DNA from: an uncultured Eubacterium sp. | Lineage (GTDB): Bacteria > Bacillota_A > Clostridia > Lachnospirales > Lachnospiraceae | Length of the DNA: 64,000 bases | Assembly (NCBI GenBank): GCA_948468465.1 | Contig: CAOKJJ010000001.1 | Coordinates: 22,622 to 86,621, forward strand | Reading direction: 5' to 3' | Shown: positions 45,415-55,469 of the stretch, in pieces | Layout: every line of letters begins with the position of its first letter | How positions within the stretch are numbered: the first letter of the stretch is position 1 | Notes under the pieces: generated by a model | What the model was told of the DNA's origin: nothing | What the model saw: only the letters and a program-made list of their open reading frames with translations | The model's database searches: none | Translations under genes and position numbers: made by a program

Positions 45415-46398
45415 ATGATGAAGCCGTATCTGAGTATTATAATCCCTATATATAATTCAGAAAAATATTTAGAAAAATGTATTCGTTCGGTTCTGGAACA
45501 AAGGTTTCGCGATTATGAATTAATATTAGTTGATAATGGCTCAACAGATCACAGCCTGAATATCTGCCGGTTTTATGCAAAAAAGGACAGCCGTATCCGG
45601 GTGATATGCAAAAAACACGGCGAAGTAATGAGTGCAAGAAAAGCAGGATTGCGCTTTTCACACGGAGAATATATCTCATTCGTAGATAGTGATGATTGGA
45701 TGGAAGCAGGTTTTTACGATATTTTATCTGATCCGGCCAGATATGAGCATGCAGATATTATTTTGATGACAGGGTATCAGGAAGACAGCGGTGAGAAAAT
45801 CAAAAAGGTGCGGACCGGCCTGAGAAAACAAGGGATCTTTCAAAAGAGAGACATCATCAGACTTCTGGTTCAGGGCGCAGTGATTCCCTGCATGTGGCTA
45901 AAAATATTTAAAAGCAGGTTGATAAAAGAAAATATAGAATTTGTTGAAGATTATGTATTCCGTGGAGAAGACATGTTGTGTTCCTACGCATGCTTATTGG
46001 ATGCACGAACAGTCTTTGTACAGAATAACAGCCTGTATCATTATGTGCAGCACGAATCTTCTTTGGTACGTAGTTATATGGATGTGCATAGAAAAAATCT
46101 GTATTATTTTGTAAAAGATATCCAAAAGATCCGACAGGAGAAGGGCGTTTACTTTTTGGATCACTATTGGAACCAGTTTATCTTAAAGGAATTAATGTAT
46201 CTGATTACCAATGAATGCAAAAACAATCAACTTTCAAAACGCAAATTCAGGCAATTGCAATTACGGCATATTTTAATCGGAAAAAATGGCAGGGATGCTG
46301 TTCGTATCAGACCAGGAAAAGAAAGAATCGCCTTACATCTATATGAACTGGGCTTTTTTTGCTTATTAAATATCTATATGAAAAAAGAATTTTTATAA
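45415..46398 (+). CDS. GT2-type glycosyltransferase
   Basis: A 327-residue GT-A transferase: LSIIIPIYNSEKYLEKCIRS, LILVDNGSTDHS and the acidic metal site FVDSDDW near residue 90. The C-terminal third is basic, without membrane helices. Paired with the next GT2 gene 42 bases downstream. GGAGGGG lies before ATG 45415. Confidence 0.92.
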   Translation: MMKPYLSIIIPIYNSEKYLEKCIRSVLEQRFRDYELILVDNGSTDHSLNICRFYAKKDSRIRVICKKHGEVMSARKAGLRFSHGEYISFVDSDDWMEAGFYDILSDPARYEHADIILMTGYQEDSGEKIKKVRTGLRKQGIFQKRDIIRLLVQGAVIPCMWLKIFKSRLIKENIEFVEDYVFRGEDMLCSYACLLDARTVFVQNNSLYHYVQHESSLVRSYMDVHRKNLYYFVKDIQKIRQEKGVYFLDHYWNQFILKELMYLITNECKNNQLSKRKFRQLQLRHILIGKNGRDAVRIRPGKERIALHLYELGFFCLLNIYMKKEFL

Positions 46399-46439
46399 AA
46401 TGAAAAACGATGCAGTATTAAATCGGGAAGGACAGTCAT

Positions 46440-47396
46440 ATGGAAAAAAGAGCTTTGATCAGTATTATTATTCCTGTTTATAATGTAAAAAATTACTTAG
46501 ACCGATGTATGGATTCTGTGACCCATCAGACATATACAAATATTGAAATACTTATCATTGATGATGGCTCGGAAGATGGAAGCGGGAACCTGTGTGACAT
46601 ATGGGCAGAGAAGGATAAACGTATCAAGGTTTTCCATAAGCAGAATGGTGGTTTGTCAAGCGCGAGAAATTACGGATTAAGAAGAGCAAAAGGTGAATTT
46701 ATAGGATTTGTAGACAGCGATGATTACATCAGTCTGGATATGTATGAAAAATTATCAGAGGCAATGGAACATAACATTGATATTGTCACATGTGGAATCG
46801 TCTTAGAAAATTCCGGAAGAGATAAAGGAAAAAATCGGATCGTACATTTGCCAGACAGCGGAAAAAGGAATGTGTTCTATACAAAAGCGGAAGCGATCGA
46901 AGAGTTTTTACTCTCCAGAAGTTTGTCAAGCTCCATGTGTAATAAGCTGTTCCGCAGAAGATTATTTCAGGGACTCCATTTTCCTGTTGGAAGAACAAGT
47001 GAAGATATCCCTGTCATGTTTCGTTTATTGTTGAAAAGCAGAGGTGTCTTAAATATTGGCCAGGTAAAATACCATTATGTCACCAGGTCAGATAGTATTT
47101 CCAGACAGGGATTTTTTTACAGAAGAGCTGACTGGGCCATTTTTGCCGGCCACATATGCAAAGAAATCACAATACATAATCCTCAGCTAAAAAAGCAGTC
47201 AGAAGTATTTTATATGCGCTCTTTACTGCATATTCTTATTAAGATTCATGAAAGTAATCATCGTGTAGAATTTTCGGCTTTGGAAAAAAGACTAAAAAAA
47301 GCACTGTTAAAAATGATTGTAAGAAATATTTTTCATTCATGTATGAATTGGTCAGAAAAGTGTCTTCTGATCAAAAGTTGTCTGCATATCAGATAA
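46440..47396 (+). CDS. GT2-type glycosyltransferase
   Basis: A 318-residue GT-A transferase with ISIIIPVYNVKNYLDRCMDS, IIDDGSEDGS, KQNGGLSSARNYGL and the metal site FVDSDDYIS. No attached module. GGAAGGA precedes ATG 46440. Specificity cannot be read from sequence. Confidence 0.92.
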   Translation: MEKRALISIIIPVYNVKNYLDRCMDSVTHQTYTNIEILIIDDGSEDGSGNLCDIWAEKDKRIKVFHKQNGGLSSARNYGLRRAKGEFIGFVDSDDYISLDMYEKLSEAMEHNIDIVTCGIVLENSGRDKGKNRIVHLPDSGKRNVFYTKAEAIEEFLLSRSLSSSMCNKLFRRRLFQGLHFPVGRTSEDIPVMFRLLLKSRGVLNIGQVKYHYVTRSDSISRQGFFYRRADWAIFAGHICKEITIHNPQLKKQSEVFYMRSLLHILIKIHESNHRVEFSALEKRLKKALLKMIVRNIFHSCMNWSEKCLLIKSCLHIR

Positions 47397-47453
47397 ACAC
47401 ATGGAAAAACAGGAACAAGCAGGGGTATAAAATTTGTAAACAGGATAGGAAGT

Positions 47454-47834
47454 ATGCAGATGGCATTTGAACAAAGATATTTAAATATGATGAATCAATG
47501 GCTGATCTTAAAACAGGAAGGAAAAAGCATCAGCAGTTATTTAAGAAAACAGGGTTACAAAACAGCTGCCATATATGGAATGGCTATCTATGGACGGCAT
47601 GTAGTAAGGGAGCTGCAAAGTTCAGAGATTGAAGTATTATATGGAATAGACAGAAAAAAACTCAAACCATATAAAAATATTGAAATCCTGCAGCCGGAAA
47701 AAAAGCTTCCTTACGTTGATATCATTATCAATACAGTCCTGCACGACTGTGTAAACATTAAGGCTGAACTGGCAAAGATCACGGACAGTCCTGTCTCAGA
47801 CCTGGAAGATATTATTTTCGAGAGCTACCATTGA
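47454..47834 (+). CDS. Small Rossmann-like protein
   Basis: A 126-residue protein related to those at 135-611 and 56527-57003 but without their N-terminal hydrophobic segment. It shares the helix FEQRYLNMMNQWLILKQEGKS, then AAIYGMAIYGRHVVREL and the final DLEDIIFES. Function unknown. The next gene starts 11 bases later. Confidence 0.8.
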   Translation: MQMAFEQRYLNMMNQWLILKQEGKSISSYLRKQGYKTAAIYGMAIYGRHVVRELQSSEIEVLYGIDRKKLKPYKNIEILQPEKKLPYVDIIINTVLHDCVNIKAELAKITDSPVSDLEDIIFESYH

Positions 47835-47845
47835 ACGGAGGGAAT

Positions 47846-48772
47846 ATGCAGTCAAAAGAAAAATGCATTATATGGGGAATCGGAAATGACTATGAAGCGA
47901 TCCTGAATCAGGTTCTTTTTGAAATCTATAAGGGGAATATTGAGGTTACAGGCGTTGTTTGCTGTAAGGAAGACAGGTATTGTAACTATCGGGATGGATT
48001 TCCAGTTATTCCGAAAGAAGACTTAGCAGAATCAGACTTTGAATATGTGATTGTTTCCAGCTCGTTCTATTATCAGCAGATAAGAGCAGAAGCTATCAAA
48101 TTGGGAATCGGTATAAATAAAATCATTAACGGACAGGTCTTTCGAAAGCCATTATTTGATTTCAGACTATATTCTAATCTGTTAAAAAATCCGGTAACCA
48201 TCCTGTCGGATGATTGCTGGGGCGGATATGCATATCATTATTGGGGCTTAGATTTTTCAAGTCCACTCATTAATACATTATGGGATAAAAATGAATATGC
48301 CAGGTTTATTCAGGATCCATTGTATTATTTACAGACAGAGTTAACTATGGTAAGAGAGGGTAATTTAAAAGCTGGCATTGTACCAGTTGGAAGGCTGGGA
48401 CATTCTGAAAAATATGTTCAGCTTCAGTTTATACATAATGTTGATTTTACCGAAGCAAAACAGCAATGGGACAGAAGGATAAAAAGAATAAATAAAGATA
48501 ATCTTTTCGTGAAAATGGCGGTCAGCATATCTGATGAGAATGTCCGGTCTCATTTAAGAGCATTTGAAGAATGTAAATACAGGAAAGTCCTTTTTTACAA
48601 TGGAGATGAAAATATCACCGGCAAGTTTAAAACAGACCGGTTTATCTGGCAGTCAAAAAAAGCAAATCGTGTAGGTACTTATTTTTATCAGGATTATATG
48701 CGGGGAAATTATATGTTTGTAATAGATATACTGAAATTACTAACAGGAGAGGGAAATTATTCAAGAGAGTAA
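47846..48772 (+). CDS. Rossmann module + DUF1919 exopolysaccharide protein
   Basis: A 308-residue protein. The first 95 residues are the Rossmann-like module (CIIWGIGNDYEAILNQVL...VTGVVCCKEDRYC). The remainder matches DUF1919, found in exopolysaccharide loci: VTILSDDCWGGYAYHYWGLDFSSPLINTLW, split by eye, with a later VKMAVSISDENV segment. DUF1919 function is unknown; a glycosyltransferase role has been supposed. ATG 47846 follows GGAGGG at once; a TTG at 47831 is less likely. Confidence 0.82.
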   Translation: MQSKEKCIIWGIGNDYEAILNQVLFEIYKGNIEVTGVVCCKEDRYCNYRDGFPVIPKEDLAESDFEYVIVSSSFYYQQIRAEAIKLGIGINKIINGQVFRKPLFDFRLYSNLLKNPVTILSDDCWGGYAYHYWGLDFSSPLINTLWDKNEYARFIQDPLYYLQTELTMVREGNLKAGIVPVGRLGHSEKYVQLQFIHNVDFTEAKQQWDRRIKRINKDNLFVKMAVSISDENVRSHLRAFEECKYRKVLFYNGDENITGKFKTDRFIWQSKKANRVGTYFYQDYMRGNYMFVIDILKLLTGEGNYSRE

Positions 48773-48784
48773 CAGAAAATAACA

Positions 48785-49663
48785 ATGGATCTATTAGAAA
48801 AATTTATTCATGGAGATTTTATAAAGCAGGAACTCGAATTCAGCGGGTTATACCGGTACCTTGACCGATATAAGGATTCCTGCAGCAATCTATACAGTGA
48901 AACAAAGCCCCCAAAATGCAGCAGCATAAAACCTAATCATACGATCTGGATCTTCTGGAAACAGGGTATGGAAAAAGCGTTCCGGCTGGTGCAGAAATGT
49001 TATGAATCTGTATGTAAGAACAAACCGCAGGATTTTGAAGTCATCTTACTGACGGAGCAAAACCTTGAACAATACATAAATTTACCGGACTATATCTGGG
49101 ATAAATATGAAAAGGGGTTTCTTACAACGACACATTTATCAGACCTGATCCGTATCGAACTGCTTTGTGTGTATGGCGGATGCTGGATCGATGCAACTGT
49201 TTTTTGCAGTGACAGAATACCTATGTATATGCTGGCGGGCGATCTGTTTGTGTTTCAGCTGCAGTCTGTGCTGAGCGACCCTACGTTAAAGCTGTCCAGC
49301 TGGTGGATCTATGCAGACAAAGACTGCCGGCTGATCCATCTGACCAGACAGATGCTTTTTACATACTGGAAGCAGGAAACAGATATCCGAAATTATTTTT
49401 TACTGCATATTATCATATCTAAAATTATAGATGAAGATGAGACATGCAAAAATCTGTTTCAGAAGATTCCATACTTTAACAGTGGAAATGCGCATATTCT
49501 GCAAAGAAAGCTTGGAGCGGAGTTTGACGAAGCGGAGTGGGCGATTATAAAGAACGCGTCCTGTGTCCATAAGCTGACTTATAAAAATAAATACTTACAA
49601 GGTGATATCTACAACTATTATATGGCTTTATTGTCGGATGACTTATGCCCGGCAGGTTCATGA
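48785..49663 (+). CDS. Capsular polysaccharide synthesis (Caps_synth/GT32-like) glycosyltransferase
   Basis: A 292-residue protein. TIWIFWKQGMEKAF gives the N-terminal signature, LTEQNLEQYINLPDYIWDKY the middle, and HLSDLIRIELLCVYGGCWIDATVF the DxD-type region of the Caps_synth group, with D-A in place of the usual D-x-D. It would transfer a sugar from a nucleotide donor. The ribosome site before ATG 48785 is weak. Confidence 0.88.
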   Translation: MDLLEKFIHGDFIKQELEFSGLYRYLDRYKDSCSNLYSETKPPKCSSIKPNHTIWIFWKQGMEKAFRLVQKCYESVCKNKPQDFEVILLTEQNLEQYINLPDYIWDKYEKGFLTTTHLSDLIRIELLCVYGGCWIDATVFCSDRIPMYMLAGDLFVFQLQSVLSDPTLKLSSWWIYADKDCRLIHLTRQMLFTYWKQETDIRNYFLLHIIISKIIDEDETCKNLFQKIPYFNSGNAHILQRKLGAEFDEAEWAIIKNASCVHKLTYKNKYLQGDIYNYYMALLSDDLCPAGS

Positions 49664-49751
49664 TGAATGGAAATAACAATATGAAACGTATTCTGCCTGT
49701 GTATGTGTGATCTGTACGAGACGAGGCAGGATTGAAAGGAAACAGGGATTC

Positions 49752-51419
49752 ATGCAGGAAAAAATAGGCGGCGTTATTTTGGAAGATGAATTTTACAGTG
49801 GTGAAGATTTCTATTCGGATGGCAGGATTGAAGACAGACTTTTGCAAATCTGTAAAAATGGAAAACAGGACGAAGTATTGCGTACGAGCAGTGAATGGCC
49901 GGTCTTATATCATTTGTCAGACATAAGGGAAAATCTTTTGGACTGGTATCCGTTTACGAAACAGGACGATATTCTGGAAATTGGTTCTGGCTGCGGAGCA
50001 TTGACAGGACTTTTAAGCAGAAAGGCAGGCTCTGTAACCTGCGTGGAATTATCGAAAAAGCGTTCACTGATCAATGCCTGCCGGAATCAAAAGTGCGGCA
50101 ATGTGACCATTATGCTTGGTAATTTCGAGAATATCCGATTAGAGAAAAAATATGATTATATTACACTGATAGGCGTATGGGAATATTCCGGATTATATAT
50201 AACGGATGATGATCCCTATCTGGCAATACTGAAAAGGCTGAAACGCTTTCTAAAGACAAATGGCAAAATTATAATCGCAATAGAAAATAAGGTGGGATTG
50301 AAATATTGGAATGGAGCACCAGAGGATCATACTGGAAAACTATACAGTGGCATAAACGATTATATTGGCGAGAAACAGATTCGTACATTTTCCAGACAGG
50401 AAATCACGGAGCTATTGAACAAGGCCGGTTTTCCACGTGCGTTTTTTTATTACCCAATGCCGGACTACAAGCTGCCGGATACCATTTATTCTGATCACGA
50501 GCTGCCGCAGGCGGGGGATATCCGCTGCTACAGGAGTGATTACAGCGCAGACAGGCTTTATCATTTTTACGATGCTACGGCATTTGATCAGATTTGCAGG
50601 GATCATATGTTTTCTTATTTTGCAAATTCTTTTCTGGTTGTATGCGGACAGGATCAAGAGTCCTGCACATTTGCAAAGTACCGCCGGGAATGCAGAGATA
50701 AATTCCGGATTGCTACTTGGATAAAAACGATTGGTGAACAGCAGTATGTCGTTAAGAAAGCATTATGTAAGGCATCGCTGGAACATATCACCCGAATGAA
50801 AGAGATGGGAGAAAAATGGAGCGGTATGCTGCCCGGACTGCTGTATCTGTCAGGAGAGCTGATCAATGATGAATATGTTGTCCCATATATAAAAGGCACA
50901 GATCTGGATACCACTCTATATCCCTGGCGGAATGACCGCTCACAATTTATAGAGCATGTCCGAAAGATGATCAGGGATTATCTGACGCCTGATCAAAAGG
51001 ATCTGATAAATTTTGAAGTTACGGATCGCTATGAACATATATTTGGAAAAAATTATCCAGCCACTGCGAAAAGCCTGAAAATAACAAATATTGACTGCTT
51101 ATTTTCCAACTTAAGGTTAACCGCAGATAGCAGGGTCTATAACTTTGACTATGAATGGATCTTTGAATTTCCGATCCCATATTATTATGTATTATGGCGT
51201 GCATTATGGCAATTGTATATAAAATACATGGTATATCTGAAAAACCAGATTTCTATGGACGATTTTTATGCACAGTTTGGGATTGATCCGGAAGATGTTG
51301 AAATATTTAAAAAAATGGAACAAAGTTTCTCTTATTATGTACGCGGAACAGACCATGCGGAAATATATCTGCCAAATTATAGGAAAAATGCTTTTATGCA
51401 GACGATTCGATGGGTATAG
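49752..51419 (+). CDS. Methyltransferase fused to a kinase-like domain
   Basis: A 555-residue protein. Residues about 50-240 are a class I methyltransferase: DILEIGSGCGALTGLLS (motif I), CVELSKKRSLINACR and YDYITLIGVWEYSGLY. From about residue 310 to the end there is a fold resembling small-molecule or LPS kinases: FRIATWIKTIGEQQYVVKKAL, YVVPYIKGTDLDTTLY and a terminal INFDYEWIFEFPIP-like acidic motif (YNFDYEWIFEFPIPYYYVLW). It could methylate and phosphorylate the same sugar; this is inference. ATG 49752 has AAAGGAA ten bases upstream. Confidence 0.78.
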   Translation: MQEKIGGVILEDEFYSGEDFYSDGRIEDRLLQICKNGKQDEVLRTSSEWPVLYHLSDIRENLLDWYPFTKQDDILEIGSGCGALTGLLSRKAGSVTCVELSKKRSLINACRNQKCGNVTIMLGNFENIRLEKKYDYITLIGVWEYSGLYITDDDPYLAILKRLKRFLKTNGKIIIAIENKVGLKYWNGAPEDHTGKLYSGINDYIGEKQIRTFSRQEITELLNKAGFPRAFFYYPMPDYKLPDTIYSDHELPQAGDIRCYRSDYSADRLYHFYDATAFDQICRDHMFSYFANSFLVVCGQDQESCTFAKYRRECRDKFRIATWIKTIGEQQYVVKKALCKASLEHITRMKEMGEKWSGMLPGLLYLSGELINDEYVVPYIKGTDLDTTLYPWRNDRSQFIEHVRKMIRDYLTPDQKDLINFEVTDRYEHIFGKNYPATAKSLKITNIDCLFSNLRLTADSRVYNFDYEWIFEFPIPYYYVLWRALWQLYIKYMVYLKNQISMDDFYAQFGIDPEDVEIFKKMEQSFSYYVRGTDHAEIYLPNYRKNAFMQTIRWV

Positions 51420-51458
51420 CATCAAAACAGAGTCTGAGACTGGAAAAGGAATGTAGCA

Positions 51459-52592
51459 ATGAAGAAAAGGCCAAAGATTATAGCTTTTTACCTGCCGCAG
51501 TATCATCGTATACCGGAAAATGATCTCTGGTGGGGAGAAGGATTTACAGACTGGGACAGCGCAAGATCAGCAAAACCGTTATTTCAGGGACATTACCAGC
51601 CAAGGCTACCGTACCGGAACTATTATTATAATCTTTTAGACAAAAACGCTGTGCAGTGGCAGGTCCGGATTGCCAGAAAGGCAGGAATCTATGGTTTCTG
51701 TATTTACCATTACTGGTTTGGAGACAGGCAACTTCTGGAAAAACCGGCGGAAAATTTATTAAAATGGAAGGACATTGACTTTCACTATTGCTTTTCGTGG
51801 GCAAATGAGTCATGGATCGCGTCGTGGAGCAGACTGATTGGAAACAGCTGGAAAAGTAACGGCGGTAACTACCAGAAAGGACAGCCTGCAGACGGCTGTC
51901 TGGCTTTGCAAAAGTATGGCGGCAAAGAAGAATGGAAAGCGCATTTTGAATACCTGCTGCCCTTTTTTCAGGATGACCGGTACATTCGTAAAGATGGCAT
52001 GCCTGTATTTATCATATACAAACCGCAGGATTTAAGGTGTGCCGCACAAATGATGCCCTATTGGAATGCGCTTGCGGTGCAGAACGGATTGAAAGGAATC
52101 TATTTTATCGGCACACATAATAGTCAGATCTGCCAGAGACAGATGAATGCCACACTTTTATACGAACCTGTTTACACGATCTTTCATCCCGGAAAATGGT
52201 ATGGTCTGATTCAGAACGGCCTGAAGAAACTAAGTATCGCAGCACGGCGTACAGGTCTAAAGCTCCCTGCAATCGTTTTTTACAGCCTCTTATGGAACAC
52301 CATTTTACACAGGAAAGAAGGCCGGAATGTCTATTATGGCGGTTTTGCGGATTTTGATACATCACCGCGCAAGGGGGAAAATGGCTATGTATGTGTCCGG
52401 GCAACGCCTGAAAAATTTAAGAAATATTTTTCACGGCTATATAAGAAATCACTGCGGGAAGAAAAAGAGTTTCTATTTCTGACTGCATGGAATGAGTGGG
52501 GAGAAGGCGCCTACTTAGAACCTGACTGCAAATATGGATTTCAATATCTGGCGGCAGTAAAGGCAGCAGCAAAAACAAAAAAACAGAAATGA
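51459..52592 (+). CDS. WbsX-type, GH99-like protein
   Basis: A 377-residue protein of the WbsX family (glycosyltransferase WbsX / GH99-like domain): KIIAFYLPQYHRIPENDLWW, GFTDWDSARSAKPLFQGHYQ, GFCIYHYWFGDRQLLEKP and FSWANESWIASW, then FLTAWNEWGEGAYLEPD at the end. Members are common in O-antigen and capsule loci; whether they build or trim glycosidic bonds is unsettled. There is no signal peptide, so it acts in the cytoplasm. Confidence 0.92.
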   Translation: MKKRPKIIAFYLPQYHRIPENDLWWGEGFTDWDSARSAKPLFQGHYQPRLPYRNYYYNLLDKNAVQWQVRIARKAGIYGFCIYHYWFGDRQLLEKPAENLLKWKDIDFHYCFSWANESWIASWSRLIGNSWKSNGGNYQKGQPADGCLALQKYGGKEEWKAHFEYLLPFFQDDRYIRKDGMPVFIIYKPQDLRCAAQMMPYWNALAVQNGLKGIYFIGTHNSQICQRQMNATLLYEPVYTIFHPGKWYGLIQNGLKKLSIAARRTGLKLPAIVFYSLLWNTILHRKEGRNVYYGGFADFDTSPRKGENGYVCVRATPEKFKKYFSRLYKKSLREEKEFLFLTAWNEWGEGAYLEPDCKYGFQYLAAVKAAAKTKKQK

Positions 52593-52621
52593 AATATGAC
52601 AGATACAGGGAGGGAAGCAGC

Positions 52622-53761
52622 GTGCTAAAGTTTGAGTATATTGATACCATCAGATATGAGGCAGGAAAACCAGGAGCGCTATTTTTGCTGGCAGATCTCA
52701 ATCAGATGAAAGAATACCCTGTTGCGATATTTGGTACCGGTCTGGAAGCTTTCTTCATAGGGAAATATTTAGAGCATCAGGGAATGCGGATCGAATGTTT
52801 TCTCAATAACGATCTCAAAATGGAAGGACGGTTTCTGGGCGGAAAGCCCATCCAGTCGCCAAAGCAGGTGTGGGGACAAAACTTTTTTATCGTAGCTGCT
52901 ATGAGTAATGCGAAGTATCTGAATGAGGTACTATGGCAGCTCAAGGTTCATGGAGAACAGAATTACGCAGTGGCTCTGATGGAAACCTACCATGCCTTTA
53001 CCGAAGAAGGGACTCTGTCACAGCTGCAGATGCTTACCATGCAAATCATCAGCAGGATTTTATGTGAGGGGAAGAGTATCTCACAGATCATCCACCCTGT
53101 TATAAATGTAGGGCCTTTCAGAAATCTCGTATCTGCATTTGATGAACTCTGCTGGTCTACTACATGGATTCATCATCTGATGCAATGGTTTTATGACAAA
53201 TACAGACAAACAGATGCGGGATGCCGGATCACAATGCTGGAAATAGGACCTGGAAAAGGGCTGTTTTCTGCTATGGCCCATCAGATCAGTCCCAGTATCT
53301 CTATCGAATGGCTGATGTTTGATATGCGGGAAAAATCCGCAAAGGCAGTCAGCGGAAGATACGACTGGTGGCCGGCAAAGCTGTTTCCATCTTATTTTGG
53401 AATGATTGAAGAACCGCAGTATAAAATTGATAAAAAATTTGACATTATCGTAATGACAGAAGTGATGGAACATTTTTGCGTCAATCCCCAGGTGACATTG
53501 TGCAAAATCGCGGATATGCTGGCAGAGAATGGGGAACTATACCTGTCAACACCTGACTGGGGACATCTTCCAATCTATGATGCGTATGATGATATTCCTG
53601 ATTTTACTTCTCTGGAAGAATATCAGGATCTGTATGTCGGACATGCTTATCAATATACGAAATCTGAACTGCTGCGTATATTGGGAGAATGCGGACTGAA
53701 AGTCGAAAAATATGCACTTTCAGATGGCGGAAACCATAATTTACTTATACGCCATCAGTAA
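52622..53761 (+). CDS. Rossmann module + class I methyltransferase
   Basis: A 379-residue protein. The Rossmann-like module is at about residues 30-115 (PVAIFGTGLEAFFIGKYL...ECFLNNDLKMEGRFLGGKPI). A methyltransferase follows from about residue 200: ITMLEIGPGKGLFSAMA, FDIIVMTEVMEHFCVNPQV and ELYLSTPDWGHLPIYDAY. GTG 52622 has GGAGGG eight bases upstream and is preferred; ATG 52589 overlaps the previous stop and would add 11 residues. Confidence 0.85.
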   Translation: MLKFEYIDTIRYEAGKPGALFLLADLNQMKEYPVAIFGTGLEAFFIGKYLEHQGMRIECFLNNDLKMEGRFLGGKPIQSPKQVWGQNFFIVAAMSNAKYLNEVLWQLKVHGEQNYAVALMETYHAFTEEGTLSQLQMLTMQIISRILCEGKSISQIIHPVINVGPFRNLVSAFDELCWSTTWIHHLMQWFYDKYRQTDAGCRITMLEIGPGKGLFSAMAHQISPSISIEWLMFDMREKSAKAVSGRYDWWPAKLFPSYFGMIEEPQYKIDKKFDIIVMTEVMEHFCVNPQVTLCKIADMLAENGELYLSTPDWGHLPIYDAYDDIPDFTSLEEYQDLYVGHAYQYTKSELLRILGECGLKVEKYALSDGGNHNLLIRHQ

Positions 53762-53780
53762 AAATAACGGAAAGGGTTGT

Positions 53781-54329
53781 ATGGGTATGAAAAATCTATG
53801 GGGCAGGGTACGTTATGACCTGCAATATGTATTTTTAAACCAATTTGTCTGCAATATTCCAAGCTGGACCATACGAAAATACCTTTATCAGCTATGCGGT
53901 ATGCAGTTTGGAAAAGATTCCAGAATCGGCATCGGGACAGTCGTTATATCTCCACAGAATATCAGGATCGGACCGGGAACCGTAATTAATGAAAACTGTG
54001 TACTGGATGGGAGGGGCGGGCTGTCAATCGGGCATGACACTTCCATATCCATGAACTGCAAAATATTAACTGCTTCACATGACGCAGATTCGCCTGGTTT
54101 TGCATTCCGTACACGCAGAACCAAAATCGGAAACAACGTATGGACCGGAACCTCTGCCATAGTTTTAGACGGTACAAGAATCGGAGATTTTGCTGTAGTT
54201 GGAGCAGGTGCGGTCGTAAAAAACAGTGTCAGGGAAAAAACGATCGTAATCGGTAATCCTGCAAGAGAAATACGGATTCGAAAAATAAGCAGACCATACT
54301 GCCTGAGTTATAAAGCATATTTCAGATAG
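53781..54329 (+). CDS. Hexapeptide-repeat O-acetyltransferase
   Basis: A 182-residue left-handed beta-helix acyltransferase of the maltose/colanic acid acetyltransferase group: DSRIGIGTVVISPQNIRIGPG, SIGHDTSISMNCKILTASHD with the catalytic histidine in TASHD, and a tail KIGNNVWTGTSAIVLDGTRIGDFAVV. It O-acetylates a sugar from acetyl-CoA. ATG 53781 or ATG 53787 could be the start; both follow AAAGGG. It overlaps nothing and is followed closely by a GT-B gene. Confidence 0.9.
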   Translation: MGMKNLWGRVRYDLQYVFLNQFVCNIPSWTIRKYLYQLCGMQFGKDSRIGIGTVVISPQNIRIGPGTVINENCVLDGRGGLSIGHDTSISMNCKILTASHDADSPGFAFRTRRTKIGNNVWTGTSAIVLDGTRIGDFAVVGAGAVVKNSVREKTIVIGNPAREIRIRKISRPYCLSYKAYFR

Positions 54330-54344
54330 GAGGATATGAACCGG

Positions 54345-55469
54345 ATGATAGCTTTGGTAGAACCAGTATGCAGCAGATGGATTCATGAAGAAGTAAACGC
54401 TGGCTTTTTGCAGCTAATAACAAATCATGAGAACGGAGAGATCCTTTATATCGGGGAACAGGAGCATATACGTTGTGTCAGAAGGATTTATGACCATTCA
54501 GGTATCCGGTTTGCAGCCATCCGTAAAACTGTACCGATAGAAAAAGCGGATTTATATGACAACACTGCTTATTATATAAAACTCCTGCATGACATTCTCA
54601 TAACCTACAGACCGGAAAAGCTGCTGATTCTTTGCGGATACCGTCCATGCATTCTGGCAGCAGAAATCGTTTCTTTCCGATACCGGCACATAAATGTTTA
54701 TTTTGTCCTGCATGGCATGATAGAAGAAGGAAAAGGCCGCAGGGAATCTTACCGGAAGCTATTCTGGTACAGCAGGTTTTGTAAAAAGCTTCGTTTTATA
54801 TCCTACAGTCCATACTGCACCGGAAATTACTGGGGAACATCCAAAGATAAATTTATATTTCTTCATCACCCTTATATACATAGGAACCAGAAAGTATTAT
54901 CCCGGAAAGAAAAAAAGGCGGATACTAAAATTATCATAGGTATTATCGGTGCATGTGCAAATCAGAAAGCGATCAGACTGATCTCGATGTTAAACCGTAA
55001 TCATGAAAATGGGGAATATGAATTTTGGGTTGCTTCTAAGTTCGGGAAAAAATTTGCGGCATTGCCAAATGTGAAGGTTCTGAATCTGGAATTTGAAAGA
55101 AAAAAGATGGAGGCTCTCATGCAAAAAATGGACTATCTGCTGCTGCCATACGGACGCAGCGAGTATACGGTGTCTGCATCCGGTGTGCTCTGGGATGCCA
55201 TAGAAAACAGGCTTCCCTGCCTGATGCTGGACAGCAGCTATTTAACATATTATATGACCTATCACATAGGTTATCAGGCAGACAGTGTGGAAAAGCTGTG
55301 CAATATCATCTGTGATGAGCTTTTGCAGGGAAAACGCGCACCCGCTGCATTTTTTGTTCATTTAGATAAGCTGGAACAGGAAAGAGATGAGACTGTCAGT
55401 GCCATACTGCATGAAATACGATGTTCAGGGAACATCCGACAGATATACAGGAGTAAGCAGCAGGTATGA
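54345..55469 (+). CDS. GT-B type glycosyltransferase-like protein
   Basis: A 374-residue protein with a GT-B pattern: MIALVEPVCSRWIHEEVNAG, INVYFVLHGMIEEG, IIIGIIGACANQKAIRLISM and a C-terminal YLLLPYGRSEYTVSASGVLWDAIENRLPCL, split here at the donor-site region. No E-x7-E motif is clear, so the family is uncertain. ATG 54345 is chosen over 54336 because the TAGGAGG site is only two bases from the latter. Confidence 0.75.
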   Translation: MIALVEPVCSRWIHEEVNAGFLQLITNHENGEILYIGEQEHIRCVRRIYDHSGIRFAAIRKTVPIEKADLYDNTAYYIKLLHDILITYRPEKLLILCGYRPCILAAEIVSFRYRHINVYFVLHGMIEEGKGRRESYRKLFWYSRFCKKLRFISYSPYCTGNYWGTSKDKFIFLHHPYIHRNQKVLSRKEKKADTKIIIGIIGACANQKAIRLISMLNRNHENGEYEFWVASKFGKKFAALPNVKVLNLEFERKKMEALMQKMDYLLLPYGRSEYTVSASGVLWDAIENRLPCLMLDSSYLTYYMTYHIGYQADSVEKLCNIICDELLQGKRAPAAFFVHLDKLEQERDETVSAILHEIRCSGNIRQIYRSKQQV

